Shown here in pieces: positions 45,861 to 56,731 of a stretch of 64,000 nucleotides of DNA. Below the pieces are notes generated by a model. The model was not told where the DNA came from. It was given only the letters and a program-made list of their open reading frames with translations, and ran no database searches. The position numbers and the translations under genes are program-made. Location of the stretch: NCBI GenBank assembly GCA_964036275.1, contig OZ038437.1:4592501-4656500 (forward strand), given 5' to 3'. This DNA is from Litoditis marina. Taxonomy: Eukaryota; Nematoda; Chromadorea; Rhabditida; Rhabditidae. Position 1 is the stretch's first letter, and each line of letters opens with the position of its first letter.

Positions 45861-45935
45861 TGAGGAAAATAACTTTACCAGTAGTAAAATACATGTTCAC
45901 GTGAATGTTCACGTTCACGTGAAACGTGTGCACTA

Positions 45936-45975
45936 ACCGATAGCACTTACTTGGACACAAGTTTGAGAAGAAAAC
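45936..45975 (+). pseudogene. Decayed copy of mod-5 last exon
   Basis: CGATAGCACTTACTTGGACA then CAAGTTTGAGAAG matches the end of exon 18 and its stop region, lacking the middle 12 bases; 75 bp downstream of the stop codon. Confidence 0.85.
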
Positions 45976-46867
45976 CAACTATACGTTTGTAGTCTCATCC
46001 TGAGGTGTTATAGTTTAATCCCGTACTTTTCACTGAGTTTCGTGAAGTGGAGCGTAGTTCAAACTACAACTCAGCTGCTGTTGAATGGTGTTAACGTGAA
46101 TTTTCACGTTCTCGTGAAACGTGTGACACTAATCGTTAATCGAAAACGTGCAAGTAATGCACGATAGCCGTCTCGTATGAAAGTCGTAAATAGCATTCTT
46201 TAAGAAACTAGTTTTCTTCAATTTCCTCAGAAAATATTGTTGTTTTATTCTCTATTCATAAGTATGTGCAAACTGTGCTTTTTTCGTTTATATTTTCCAT
46301 TACTCTGTCTGCGTCTCCCATTTCCCACACTCTCTCACTTTGGGCAACAGTGAGAAATAGTGTGTGATTGAGGAGACGCAGACATTGTAGTTCATTGTTG
46401 ATTCAATGTGTCACCGAAAATTGGTGTATAGGACCTTAGAATTTAACATATATCATCCCTCTCAAGACAGTTTTAACAGAATAATTCACTTGTTAGTTTT
46501 GAGTTGTATTTTTATTGTGGTAGTTCACAAAATTGGTAGTTATAATACCCATATAAGCTTTGGTTTTAGAGAAACCTGTAAAAAACGAGTTGTATCTCTA
46601 ATTGAAAGTTTCTAAGATTACTCTATCACTGCTTTGATCTCAAGACCAAATATTTTTGTTTCATTCCAAATATTTTGATTTGAGTAAGTGTTGTTGTTTA
46701 GATTTTCGTTATAGGCAGAGAAATATCACAAACTCATATCTTAGAAGCAGAGTTTATTTTATGCATTTTTGTGTACCGTGAATGAAGTATATTTGATTTT
46801 TTTGGAACTGTCATTAGTTTACCATATTTCATGCCTCTTTCACTATCTAGATCTGTCTCTTCATTGC

Positions 46868-46952
46868 TTTCTCTCTCTCTCTCTCTCCCTCCCTCTCTCT
46901 CTCACTCTCTCTCTCTCTCTCTCACTCTCTCTCTCTCACTCTCTCTCTCTAA
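46868..46952 (+). repeat. CT microsatellite
   Basis: About 40 imperfect CT units followed by a longer pyrimidine-rich stretch to about 47270. Confidence 0.95.
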
Positions 46953-47410
46953 ACCCTCTCAATACACATGCCACCCATGTGGGAAACATGTGCCCTCCCC
47001 CCACGTGGTTAGAATAAGGAATCGTTGGTCGGGGAGTTTCGAAACTATTGCGCCAGCCTCCCTTGAGCAATTTCATTCTATCTCGGACTCTCCCTTTCTT
47101 TCTCTTCCTCTCTTTTTTCATCCGGTTTCTTTATTTCTCTCCTTCTTTCTATCTCTATTCTCTATGTCTCTTTTCCTACCACTGAATCTTCTTTCCCCTT
47201 TCTGTTCTTTTTCTCTTTCGTACCACCTCTTTCTCCCTCTTGATATTATTTATTGCTCCAAAAACTTTCAATATAGCGGTGACAGTTCGTGAGTTGTTTG
47301 CTGCGCATGCACATGCAGTTATGAATTTCAACTGACAAACAACTAGAACTATAAACAGCGAGATATCGCTAATTTGTAGTTGGATCTCTTAATGGTGAAA
47401 GTTTGTGAAC

Positions 47411-47645
47411 TATACTCCGTTTCACCAATCAATGCCCTTCTACAGTAATCCATCGAATATTTAGGACGCTTTTTATAATGAACGGTTGATCATTTTGACT
47501 TCAAACTTTTTGAGTTTGTAGTAGTAATGTGCAGAAGACCATACCAAAACTTGGAGAAAACCCAAAAACGCCAACTTACACAACTTTGACTGGAAAATTT
47601 GAGCAGATTACTGTAGAAGGACAGAAGTGGGTGGAACATACTATA
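47411..47645. mobile_element. Family B element (copy B4)
   Basis: Ends TATACTCCGTTTCACCAATC and GGGTGGAACATACTATA; interior GTTTGTAGTAGTAATGTGC. Confidence 0.8.
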
Positions 47646-48105
47646 TGACGTGTGGTAATATCAAACTACTCAAACCACACCAATGGTTGACAAAGTACAC
47701 GATGCCTCATTAGAATGCTAACTTTATACGTGACTATTCAATTAAACTCAATTTACTTTTAGTATACCCCCCTTCCCCCAAGTCAAACTCTATTTCACGC
47801 ACTATTTGTGTTTGTCATTTGAGCTACTACTAATGTTTGCTCTAGAGTTTCTATCTACACTACACAACATTCACCCACCAATGTGAACCCTTTATTGTGC
47901 GTATTCAAGTTATTTAACAAGTTATTTATTTATGCTGTTACTAACGTTTGTTTTTGTTCAACTCTTCCAACTATTCTCCTCAACTTTTTCAAAAATGAAG
48001 CCTGTAGTTTTTTCCGTTTATTACACAATAAGGACAGATTCGTCAATGCCACCAACACATATAAACAATTGATGTCTTTAGATTCTCGCAAACAGTTTTC
48101 GAGGC

Positions 48106-51100
48106 ATGAAGATTTCTATTATTATCCTGTTGGTGTTTTCGTGTACAGCTTTAGAGGTGAGCTTATTCAAATTTTCGCCCAACTTAATTTCGAATCAACT
48201 ATTGTTCAGAGTTTCTGAGAAACACAGGAGAAAAAAAAAGGAAAAACAAGGGCATTCATAGACATTCATACTTTTTACGCCGACGTTTAACGCCGGCGTG
48301 AATAGTGAAGAAAACATACGTATTGATTCACGCCGGCGTTAACGCCAACAAAATCGATGCGCATGTTTTCTTCACATTAACGCCGGCGTTCAACGCGACG
48401 TAAAAAGTATGAGAGCGCCCTAAGAGGTATTCTACACAAAGTGGGAGAGAACCGTCAGATGACATGACTTCATCGAATATAGAGAAAAACACATCTTTGT
48501 TGTAGTTTGATCTGTGTTTCACGCCATAGTTCAAGAACATTGATCGAAAAGTTAATAATTTTTTTTATTTAGAATGGTCTTTTTTCCCAAATATCACCTC
48601 GTCGATTAATTTCAACGATTTTCGAAAAACTCGATCTGAACAACACGGGATCGGAGGGATTCTCTCAGATTGTCAGGTAATAGAATAGAATATATTTGTT
48701 CGCGATTCAACCCGTGACTTTCCACATTGTTGGATGTGGGACTCCGATTGGTGAAATTAAAGAAGATAAATTTAGTTGATGAAAAGGGTGGCCCTGTTAC
48801 GCGCTCATAATGATTGATGCCTTATGAGATTGAACGGTGATTGTACCTGTTTTTGTGGGAAAATATTAATTATGGAACCTTTTCGGCATGATCTTGCTAT
48901 TTCATTTTGAGGTCATTAACTGGTTCCGAAATGATGATGAGAACTGTTTCTCAGGTTTCTCTGATGAATGTTCTGATAAAACCTGATTCTTTGTAGTTTG
49001 CACGAGAGCGTTGCTTGGAACAGTGTACTATTAGACCAGTTAGTGTGGTAGTCGAATTGCATGTAATCATTCACGGAAAGAACTACAGAACCACGAAGTA
49101 ATAGAATAGGATAAGATGAATAATGAAATATGAAATTCTTTAGAATTACCGCTCAACCGAACGATATTCTCGTCCTGAAGGAATACCTGGAATCTTCAGA
49201 TCATTTATTGATCGCAAATTTGTGGAAACGAATCGAGAGCAAGCGGTGTTTGCAGGGAGTACCTTGTAAGGTTAGACTCCCAATGTTTTCATTATATTGA
49301 GAATTATTTTGATACGCACCGATGTGGGATCTGCAAATTTGTTTCTAGAAAAAATTGTAGTTTGGAGTCCCATATTTCACGTTTACTTGGTGTATCTGAG
49401 TCAATTTTTTTTTGAATACCAAATCTCGATAGCTCCAAACATCGAATCCATTTACATTTATAGTTGTCTTCTTTGGGCTGTGTAGTTTGAAAGACGTAAA
49501 TGTTTACCAAATTTGAGCCGAACTTTGCCGCGTATTTTTTTTGAAATTCCAACGAATGAAAATTTATACCAATCTGTACGAACAATTTACAGGAGCGAGA
49601 TGAAGTGATGCAACTCTATCTGTCAGAGGAGGCCAAGTCACTAATAGACCTGGAGCCCATTTTCAGAAATCTCATTGATGTTGAGGTGATTTTCCTTTCC
49701 GTTTTTACTTCTTGTTTCTGTAAGAACTATGAGACAAAATTCTGTTTTTATCAGCAGATGCCGAAAAAAATAGAATGTTCCGTTTCCACTCGTCACAGTG
49801 AGCAGCTAATTAGCCACAATCAAAGTAAACTCTACAACGGTGTAGGGATTTTAATAACTTCAAACATTGACTTGAACAGTTTGACATTTTGTCTGAAATA
49901 TTTTTCATTAGATTTATCATAAGTTTGTTTTAATTATTTCAGAACATCGACATTAACACTGGGAGCGAGTCGAACTCCCACTGGTCGAAAGCCCAGCACA
50001 TATTCTACATCATCAACATTGTGCTGACGCCACTGGCTGCGTCAATCGTTGTTGGGAACCATAAAAAGTGGGAAACAGCTAGAATGATAACAATATAGTC
50101 GTTGTCAACTGAAAGGCGGGAGGGTACTGTAGATCTCACTTTCCGCTGTGTACGCATACATGTATTTGATTTCAAAGCTCGCCCGTAGTGTGCTTCAATA
50201 GCTCAGTGGTTTGCGCCCTGCAACGAAACTTTTGCCCTCAGGTTCGATTCCGACAAGAGACAGACATTTATAAATTTGTCATTCACTATACTCAGTTACG
50301 TGGTTTAGCCAACAGAGCTTCCGCAGCTGGTGATGTCACCAAACCTTAGTTGTAGTCTAATCGCGATACAATTCTTGATGTGGAAATCACCACTGGAAAA
50401 GAAACGAAGGCAAACTATAGTTTCTTTCATTCCTATTGAGACTCCTACAGCAGGATTTCGTAACTTCTAAGTCGTTTTCCTCGCGTAGTTGTGATAGAAA
50501 AGGTGAACACATTCTCGTCCTCATTTACAATGAACGTACGAGAGAATTTCCAATGAACAAAATTTTCAGCTTCACAACAGCCCCCGAGAAGTTTGTAAAG
50601 TTACTGTAGGAGTCTAAGTAGGAATGGTGTGAACTATACAGACGCCGCAAGACAGAGAAACATAAATCGTATAGGCTTGTTTGAAAAAGCGCATCCTATA
50701 GCGAACCCTCTACTGTGCATGCCAAATTTATAAAATATCCGCCTTATGTGAGACTCGGATCGGGCCCAAAAGGTTGGGAGGCGCGGATGCTAACCACTAT
50801 ACTAACTGGGCGTATATGTTGACGAATCGCATATACGTGTTGTTACACAGCACACAGTGAGATATACAGTATACCACTGCCGTTCTTCAAGCGACAACTA
50901 TACACAAAAAACGTGAACTACTCGCGAGCCTCTAAACACTCCAACACATGAGCAAAGCACCATTTCACATAACGAATTCGTCATGGAACACGTTCTTGTG
51001 CGTGACAGATGATTTACAATACAATTTTTCATGATGTGTTAGTTGCATTCTAGGTGGTCTGCGCCTATCATCTTCTTACTATTGGTGTTCATGTCATCAA

Positions 51101-53911
51101 TGATCATCTCATATGTGAAGATGTATCAGGTTGGTCAACATTCACAGCCTAAAATGTATGCTCATCAATCTTGGAAAGTCTCAGAGATTACTCCATCGTC
51201 CTCACGTGAAATGACCTGATGAACTTTATTCTGAGCTAAGCCTATCTATATTATCTAAGAACGAGGTAAATCAAGACTCTATTTTCAAAGATTCACATTA
51301 CAAATATATCAATCATACGCTTCAACTATATATTTTCAATTACCTAGGACAAACTTTCAGCCAGAATGAAGGCTTCAGCATCTCTGTTTGGCTTTTACCA
51401 TAGTCATAACCATCCCTATGTCAAGTTTCCTTGATACCAAATTTTTCGGTAACTGGGATAGAGAAGAAAGGTACCACTATAATTTCTCTTCCTTTCAACT
51501 ATTATTGTAACTCTGTAACTATAGTATATTACAGCTTTCATTCTTTCTTGCAGGACAAACTATCAGCTAGAATGTCAGGTTCTGCTTTTCATGTCGGCTT
51601 GCACTACAGTCCTGATCCTTCCTATGTGAACGTTTCATGATGCAAACCTATTTGGTAACTTTGCAGGACAAACTGTCAGCCAGAATGGCGGCTTCAGCCT
51701 CGCTGGTCGGCGACCCCTGCGCACCCCCGAAGTGGTACGAACAGATAGGAATGACCATTAAAGGACTGGTTAGTCTAGAGGAGAAATCATCGTGTCGTCG
51801 GTTCATCGAGGTTTGTTTTGATATAAAATGATGGTAAACTGATTATATTGAAATTGTGCTTGAAATATGTGTATCAGCTTACTCTATGTACATGCGTTAG
51901 AGATTGCTGTATCGAAAAACTAGGGTAAGGGTAATTATCTGTAAAGTTTTATAAAGTTTCCGGATACTGGTGAGACATGCAAGAGAAGACATCATAATTT
52001 TCGATTTGTCGAAAAAAGTAACTGTGAAGTCCAACAATGAGGACTTGCCACTGGAGTGGGTGTTGATTAGGCTTAAACACATTGAGCGGATGTCTCTTAT
52101 TAAAAACTGTTTGAGTTGTTTCTCTTCAAACTTTCACAAAGATAGTTTATTCTTATAAACTACCCATTGTGACACTTTGAAACTTCTGTTGATGTTTAAA
52201 CCTAGGTTATAGGTTGTAGCTTACCTTAATGCCTCGTCACCCACTCGCCACAGATCCTGAAGTTTGGTTGTTATATAATAATAATAATCTTTTACGGCAA
52301 CTATTTCAGCCGTGTGTTACTTTTATTCATACATTTACAACCAAGACAATGATCACATTGTAGTATCCGTAGAGGGTTGGGGTCCGTAGAAGAGAAACTA
52401 GGCATGGGTGAGCGTTATTACCAGCTCATGCGGTCCGCCATGAAGATTGTTTTCAGTCCCAAACCGGCTCGGCTTTCTTCGACGTCTCCCCCACGGCTGT
52501 GTTGATGGACGTTGTGTCTCATCTGATATTCGGATGGTTGGGTCCGCTTGGGCGACATTTGAACCAGTTCTGGAAGGAACTGTTCCATGGAGTACCCATT
52601 CTGGGACAAATTGTGGTTTTGGGAATTGGGGTGAGTGGGGATCTTTGAAATATGGTATTCTATTAATCAGAATACAGATGACAGCTTACTGTAGCTCTGA
52701 ACTTACACTGTGTGTGAACCAGTTTTGGAAGGAACTGTTGCATGGAGTACCCATTCTAGGACAAATTGTGGTTATAGGAGCTGGAGTGAGTTACATTCCG
52801 ACGAAGTAGCATAACTGTAGATCATGATCTACACTGTGTGTGACCCATTTCCCCAGAGAACTGTTTCTCGAAGTGATTTTTAGCCATGGTGTTGTTGTGC
52901 AAACTCACGTGAGTGTTTCATGGACAAAATTTAGTTCAAAGTTCGTTTCGAGCAGATATCGCCGAAAAAAAGCGAAAGTTTCGTGAAAAAGACCATGAAA
53001 AAGAACCAACAGTCGCGTAGAATTCGTTTCATGGTGAACTTTTTTTCAGATTCTAGTTTCTGTCTTAGTCGCCTATGTGATTCTGGGAAGTCTGAGCTTT
53101 GAAGGAGTCAAGAAGTTCCTCGATTTCATGAAACTTCCGTTTCAAAGAACAAACTTTCATGAATTTTCATCCCCGGAACCGTTTGTGAAGGCGCCCAAGA
53201 AGATTGTGATAGAAGGTACGCCTGAGAGTGGATATTTTAAACTCCTAGAAAAACTAAAGTTTTTCACCAGTGGCCGTATTCACTAAGCTCAAATAGCCGG
53301 GTAAGCTATTTGAGCAAATACTCAGAAGGGCTTTTCTCGCTGGGTTATTATTATTTTCTCAGACACATTATGTATTTCTTCACACATTATGTATTCTGCC
53401 TGACTCAGCCAAAATAACAATAAAATTTGAAGAGAAATAAACGTACTTTATACAGTGCCATATTGATAATTTGCTCCAATAGTTTACCCGGCTATTTGAG
53501 CTTAGTGAATACGGCCACAGTTAACAGAAGCTGAGGCTGCCATTCTTGCTGTATACGTGTATCAATGAACAAACCGATCCATGCCAATTTAACCATGTAA
53601 ACAACTTGTCTTTCCGGCAAAAAATAGCTATAAACATGTTTTGAACCAGTTGACAAAAAGGCGTAGGAATATTTTGAAGACACATTTGTTCAAAGATTTC
53701 CCTCACAGGATTTTAAACAACATTTTTAATATAATTTAACAATTTCAATACGAGCTAGAAGCGGGACAATCTATTTTCAGAAACTCCCAAAGTATTCACA
53801 GTTCCCAGTTGCACAGATGCAGTTCGGTACAACCTGCGACCCCGCCGCGGCACTCCTAAGCCGGAAACAGGAAAAAACAAACGGAATCAATGTATTATGG
53901 ATATCTGCTGA
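48106..53911 (+). CDS. CLCC1/MCLC-like ER chloride channel family protein
   Basis: Ten coding exons: 48106-48156, 48573-48676, 49144-49270, 49593-49685, 49943-50067, 51054-51129, 51667-51810, 52457-52630, 53050-53215 and 53781-53911; 396 residues ending in TGA, all phases consistent. It starts with a signal peptide (about residues 1-15), has a lumenal N-terminal region, two hydrophobic segments at about 144-164 and 170-189, then after a Cys-containing segment (DPCAPPKWYEQ and SSCRRFIE) a stretch V-S-P-T-A-V followed by W-K-E-L-F-H-G-V-P-I-L and a third hydrophobic segment at about 290-312. Order and motifs resemble vertebrate CLCC1 (SPTKAL..., KEIPALLHLPV...), an ER anion channel. The C-terminus is short and basic (NLRPRRGTPKPE). 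Exons 7 and 8 are flanked by extra copies of themselves. Function as a channel is inferred from the family; confidence in the family call is moderate to good. Confidence 0.8.
48267..48411. repeat. Family I foldback (ACGCCGGCG arms)
   Basis: Symmetrical ends CATACTTTTTACG and CGTAAAAAGTATG, with several AACGCCGGCGT arms and GTGAAGAAAACAT with its complement inside. Lies in the first intron of the CLCC1-like gene. Confidence 0.8.
50094..50290 (+). mobile_element. Family A element (copy A7)
   Basis: Ends TATAGTCGTTGTCAAC and GTCATTCACTATA; core TAGCTCAGTGGTTTGCGCCC (A-box-like) and GGTTCGATTCC (B-box). It starts 26 bp after the donor of CLCC1-like exon 5. Confidence 0.8.
50416..50638. mobile_element. 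Family D element (copy D4)
   Basis: TATAGTTTCTTTCATTCCTA and AGGAATGGTGTGAACTATA ends; interior TACAATGAACGTACGAGAG. Confidence 0.8.
50711..50902 (-). mobile_element. Family A-like element with a different tRNA-like core (A10)
   Basis: Outer parts match family A (GTGCATGCCAAATTTATAAA at one end; GTGAGATATACAGTA and GCGACAACTATA at the other). The core differs: on the minus strand it reads TAGTATAGTGGTTAGCATCC, close to the 5' half of Asp/Glu tRNAs, and the region of the B-box is CCCGATCCGAGTCTC. Confidence 0.7.
51348..51434 (+). pseudogene. Extra copy of CLCC1-like exon 7, first
   Basis: Follows an intact AG acceptor (ACCTAG) and reads D-K-L-S-A-R-M-K-A-S-A-S-L, then diverges and ends in TGA after 28 codons. 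Same frame as exon 7 (51667). It could be a pseudo-exon or an alternative terminal exon. Confidence 0.8.
51554..51640 (+). pseudogene. Extra copy of CLCC1-like exon 7, second
   Basis: Follows a good acceptor (TTCTTGCAG) and reads D-K-L-S-A-R-M-S-G-S-A, then ends in TGA after exactly 28 codons like the first copy, and the two share the diverged tail pattern. Confidence 0.8.
52275..52442 (-). mobile_element. SINE-like element, 5'-truncated (copy S2)
   Basis: Shares (AAT)n, CTTTTACGGCAA.TATTTCAG, TCCGTAGAGG, GGCATGGGTGAGC and ACCAGCTCATGCGGTCCGCC with copy S1 but stops before the tRNA-like head, 14 bp from the acceptor of exon 8. Confidence 0.75.
52716..52785 (+). pseudogene. Extra copy of CLCC1-like exon 8 end, in frame
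   Basis: Repeats the last 21 codons of exon 8 (F-W-K-E-L-L-H-G-V-P-I-L-G-Q and on) without stops, preceded by CAG at 52720-52722 and followed by a GTGAGT donor at 52786. The segment from 52723 is 63 nt, so it could be spliced in without a frameshift. Confidence 0.8.
52815..52885 (+). pseudogene. Third, decayed copy of the exon 8 region
   Basis: TACACTGTGTGTGACCCATT and AGAGAACTGTTTCTCG parallel TACACTGTGTGTGAACCAG and AAGGAACTGTTGCATGG of the copy just upstream, with insertions and loss of the rest. Confidence 0.55.
53271..53517. mobile_element. Family H element with 35-bp inverted ends
   Basis: TGGCCGTATTCACTAAGCTC plus AAATAGCCGGGTAA at the left is repeated as its complement at the right end. 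Non-coding; lies in the last intron of the CLCC1-like gene. Confidence 0.85.
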
Positions 53912-53940
53912 TTCACTGTATTTATGTGACACAGCAGAAT

Positions 53941-53946
53941 AAATAA
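53941..53946 (+). terminator. Poly(A) signal of CLCC1-like gene
   Basis: AATAAA 30 bp after the TGA stop of the CLCC1-like gene. Confidence 0.65.
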
Positions 53947-54264
53947 CCTAATTGTTTGTGCTAGTTTCCTGGTTTATCCACATACCACATCTCAATTAGA
54001 CATTAATGTACAAATTGTATTCTTGATAGTCGGAGTGTTATAACCGAATAAACCCCTTTCATAAATAGTTCAAACTACATAACAATAATGAAAATGGATG
54101 TGATACAGTCACAAGTGATGTTCCAAGCGTATTGGAAACATCACATTCAATCTAGTCGAATGTGAATTCAACTGCCTTACAAGTGTACATCTCATAACGA
54201 ACTAATGAACAACTGTAATCAACGGATTTGATGAAGCACAAATAGACTATTTGGGCAATTCGAC

Positions 54265-54694
54265 TATAGTCAGTGCCAAATTTATAAATTTCTCTCTCTC
54301 GCCGGAATCGAACCTGCGAGCAAAAGTTTCGTAGCAAGGCGTCAACCACAGCGCTATTAGATACATAATCGGCAATCAGCGGAATCGAGTATACTCTGTT
54401 TCACCAATCGATGGCCTTCTACAGTAATCCGTCAAATATTCGAGAGGCGTTTTTCAATGAATAATTCATTATCATGGTTCGGAACTTTAACAGTTCGTAG
54501 TAGTCAGCATGCAGAAGGCACTACCAAAAATTGGAGAAAACTCAAACACGTCAATATACAAAACTTTCACCTGGAAGTTCGAGCAGATTACTGTAGAGGG
54601 TTATAAGTGGGTGGAACAAACTATACATGTGTGCGTACACAGCGGAAAGTGAGATATACAGTACCCTCCCGCCTTTTCGTTGGCGACGAGTATA
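54265..54694 (-). mobile_element. Family A element (copy A8) split by a family B element
   Basis: The halves 54265-54389 and 54626-54694 together make a full family A copy (TATAGTCAGTGCCAA ... TTGGCGACGAGTATA). The core keeps GGAATCGAACC. Confidence 0.85.
54390..54625. mobile_element. Family B element (copy B5), nested in family A
   Basis: TATACTCTGTTTCACCAATC to GGGTGGAACAAACTATA, complete, with TTCGTAGTAGTCAGCATGC inside. Confidence 0.85.
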
Positions 54695-54868
54695 CGAACC
54701 GGCCGTTTCGGGCGGACCTGTGCTTTTTCAAAGATGATTTGCATTCTCAAAAACTCTTAAACAATACAATTGAATTACAAAAACGAAAAACTGGAATAAC
54801 ATGAAAACAATATATCCTTGTCTAAAATTTCTCCGATTTCCAAGAAGCTAGAACAAAAACCGGATCCC

Positions 54869-55105
54869 TTACGATTCCACAAAAATATCACAAACAACTT
54901 CTTCCTCTGCTAAACTCAATCCACCAATTTGCATGTGAATCTCTAAAATATCACCATATTGATACAAAATATAAAGGTTTCTAACAATTTTATCTAAATA
55001 AGAATGTAAAGTTTTGTAGGCAACATCTCCAAACCATGTGGTAAGTTTACAATGACCTAGATGTATAGTGTATTTACATAAAAAGTTGGTGTGGGGTTTA
55101 GGGTA
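54869..55105 (-). pseudogene. Second copy of PLA2-like gene 1 last exon
   Basis: The minus strand from about 55105 reads T-N-F-L-C-K-Y-T-I-H-L-G-H-C-K and stays open for about 75 codons, nearly identical to the C-terminal part of exon 2 (55170-55410), ending at a TAA at 54869-54871. It lacks the catalytic core half. Possible acceptors (TTCTAG) lie just upstream. It could be an alternative last exon or a recent partial duplicate. Confidence 0.8.
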
Positions 55106-55169
55106 GAGTATCAGAACTAGAATTACTAGAACAATTAAAACACAAAATCAATTTTCCAATCATAAACGG

Positions 55170-56250
55170 TTAGAACAAGAACCTAACCCCATACAACTCC
55201 ACGAACCTATTACAAACAAGTTCCTTTTCTGCTGAACTCAATCCACCAATTTGCATGTAAATCTCTAAAATATCACCATATTGATACAAAATATGAAGAT
55301 TTCTAACAATATTCTCTAAATAAGAATGTAAACATTTGTAGGCAACATCTCCGAACCAGGTGGTAAGTTTACAATGACCTAGATGTATAGTGTATTTACA
55401 TAAAAAGTTGGTGTCCAAGTTCTGGGTACAATAACAGAATTGTGCGTCGCACTCCTCTCGCGTGTACAAACAGTCCTCATAACAGCGATCGTGGCGCCAG
55501 CAGCAGCTGTTGACTGAAAAGAGAAAAAGATGTAGTTTGATCTCGAATCCAGACCAAGCCACCTACATCGCCCGATAGGCCACAATACATTGTTAATAGG
55601 AATATTTAGGAGGTGCAGCAGCTGTTGACTGCGAGAAAACAGACGAATGATGTCATGGAGATTTTTTGTAGTTTGATCTCGTCTAAACATCACAAGTTGT
55701 AGTGTGATCCCTGAAGAGAAAACTACAAAATCGTGTATACGCAAAGGTGATCTTGTTAGAAGTTTATCACTTGTCTTGAACGGTTCGTGGAACCAGCATC
55801 GGTTGTTGACTAAAAAAAGTTTTTGTTGATGTTGTAGTTTGGCCACGAAACGTGAGCAAGCTACGAACACAGAAGAATATGGCAACAAACACCGTATAGC
55901 CCCGCTTTGGGAAGAAAAACACCCAACTCATACTCAGAAAATAGAAGGCTTTTCAGCTTTTCACTCTGTACTATCTGAAAGAACTTTTCGAAGTTTCACT
56001 TTTCATTAGACTTACTTTCGCTCTGATCGCATAGGGCCGTAGATACGTAGGACAGAAAGTTGGTGACAATTCCTGGTCCACACTCATATTTGAAAAACGA
56101 GACCAGCTTTTTCCCGACTTGAGCAGATTTTTTGACGGTTTGCGATGGTTTTTTGCCGTGATGTGAAGACTTTTTTCCGTGCTTCCCAGACTTTTTGGCG
56201 TGCGAGGGTTGAGATTGCAGATACAAAACAAGTAAAAGCAATACACGCAT
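55170..56250 (-). CDS. Secreted phospholipase A2-like protein 1
   Basis: Two exons on the minus strand: 56250-56016 and 55513-55170; 192 residues ending in TAA. A signal peptide (about 1-17) is followed by a Lys/Gly/His/Ser-rich linker (about 18-48). The PLA2-like domain has Y-E-C-G-P-G, an S-Y-V-S-T segment, C-D-Q, then C-C-W-R-H-D-R-C-Y-E-D-C with the catalytic-type His86-Asp87, and more cysteines downstream. The usual calcium-loop GG after CG is absent, so calcium binding and catalysis are doubtful. A splice acceptor lies directly before the start, suggesting trans-splicing. Related to the genes at 58246 and 62391, with an intron at the same place and phase. Nematode PLA2-like proteins of this kind are secreted; the substrate is unknown. 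The last exon is partly duplicated just downstream. Confidence 0.85.
55605..55625 (-). pseudogene. Copy of PLA2-like gene 1 exon 2 start
   Basis: The complement reads CAGTCAACAGCTGCTGCACC, matching the acceptor and first codons of exon 2 (from 55513). Confidence 0.7.
55780..55815 (-). pseudogene. Copy of PLA2-like gene 1 exon 2 start
   Basis: The complement has TTTTAG then TCAACAACCGATGCTGG and TTCCACGAACCG, parallel to the acceptor and the V/I-N-S-C-C-W-R-H-D-R codons, but with a Cys lost. Confidence 0.65.
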
Positions 56251-56504
56251 TTGTACCTGAAAACATAGTTTTAGCGGTAAGTTCTCTGGAAATGGGCGGT
56301 GACTCGCCGGCGACCCGAAAAGCCGCCAGTCGCCATTGACCCCTACCGGCGACCGGTCACCGAATTCCATAGTGGTAGCTTGATCTGTGTATCTCGAATA
56401 ATGACTAGTACAACGTGATCAAACTACAAAGAAGGCAACACTAAACTACAATTTCAGCAAGGCTCCCCAGCGACAGGTTATAGTCGCTACCAAAGCAACG
56501 TACT

Positions 56505-56731
56505 ATAGTTCACATCATTCCTACTGAGACCCCCACAGTTACCTTACAAACCTCCCGAAGGCTGTTGTGAAGCGGAAAATGTATTTCATGAAAAATTTTC
56601 TCGTATATTCACTCTACCTGACAAGGAGAATGAGGTACGAAAATCCTCCCGATCAAAAGTAAGTGAACAAAACGGCTTGGAAGTTTCGAAATCCTACTGC
56701 AGGAGTCTCAGTAGTAATGGAAAAGACTATA
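56505..56731. mobile_element. Family D element (copy D5)
   Basis: TATAGTTCACATCATTCCTA to AATGGAAAAGACTATA, upstream of the first PLA2-like gene. Confidence 0.8.

Larger units (their letters stand above)
45861..48105. other. Intergenic: mod-5 3' flank to CLCC1-like gene
   Basis: No gene is seen. No canonical AATAAA was found close after the mod-5 stop. The interval holds a relic of the last exon, a family J foldback (46002-46070), a CT-rich tract (46868-47270), family B copy B4 and a family G fragment (47690-47765). Confidence 0.6.

Noticed and set aside
46831..47292. 153-codon open frame
   Set aside because: It is almost entirely Ser/Leu/Phe from a CT-rich tract, with no splice context or family similarity.
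55379..55888. 169-codon minus-strand open frame
   Set aside because: It runs through the intron and overlaps exon 2 of the PLA2-like gene in another frame; the frame with the CC-x-x-HD motif is the real one.
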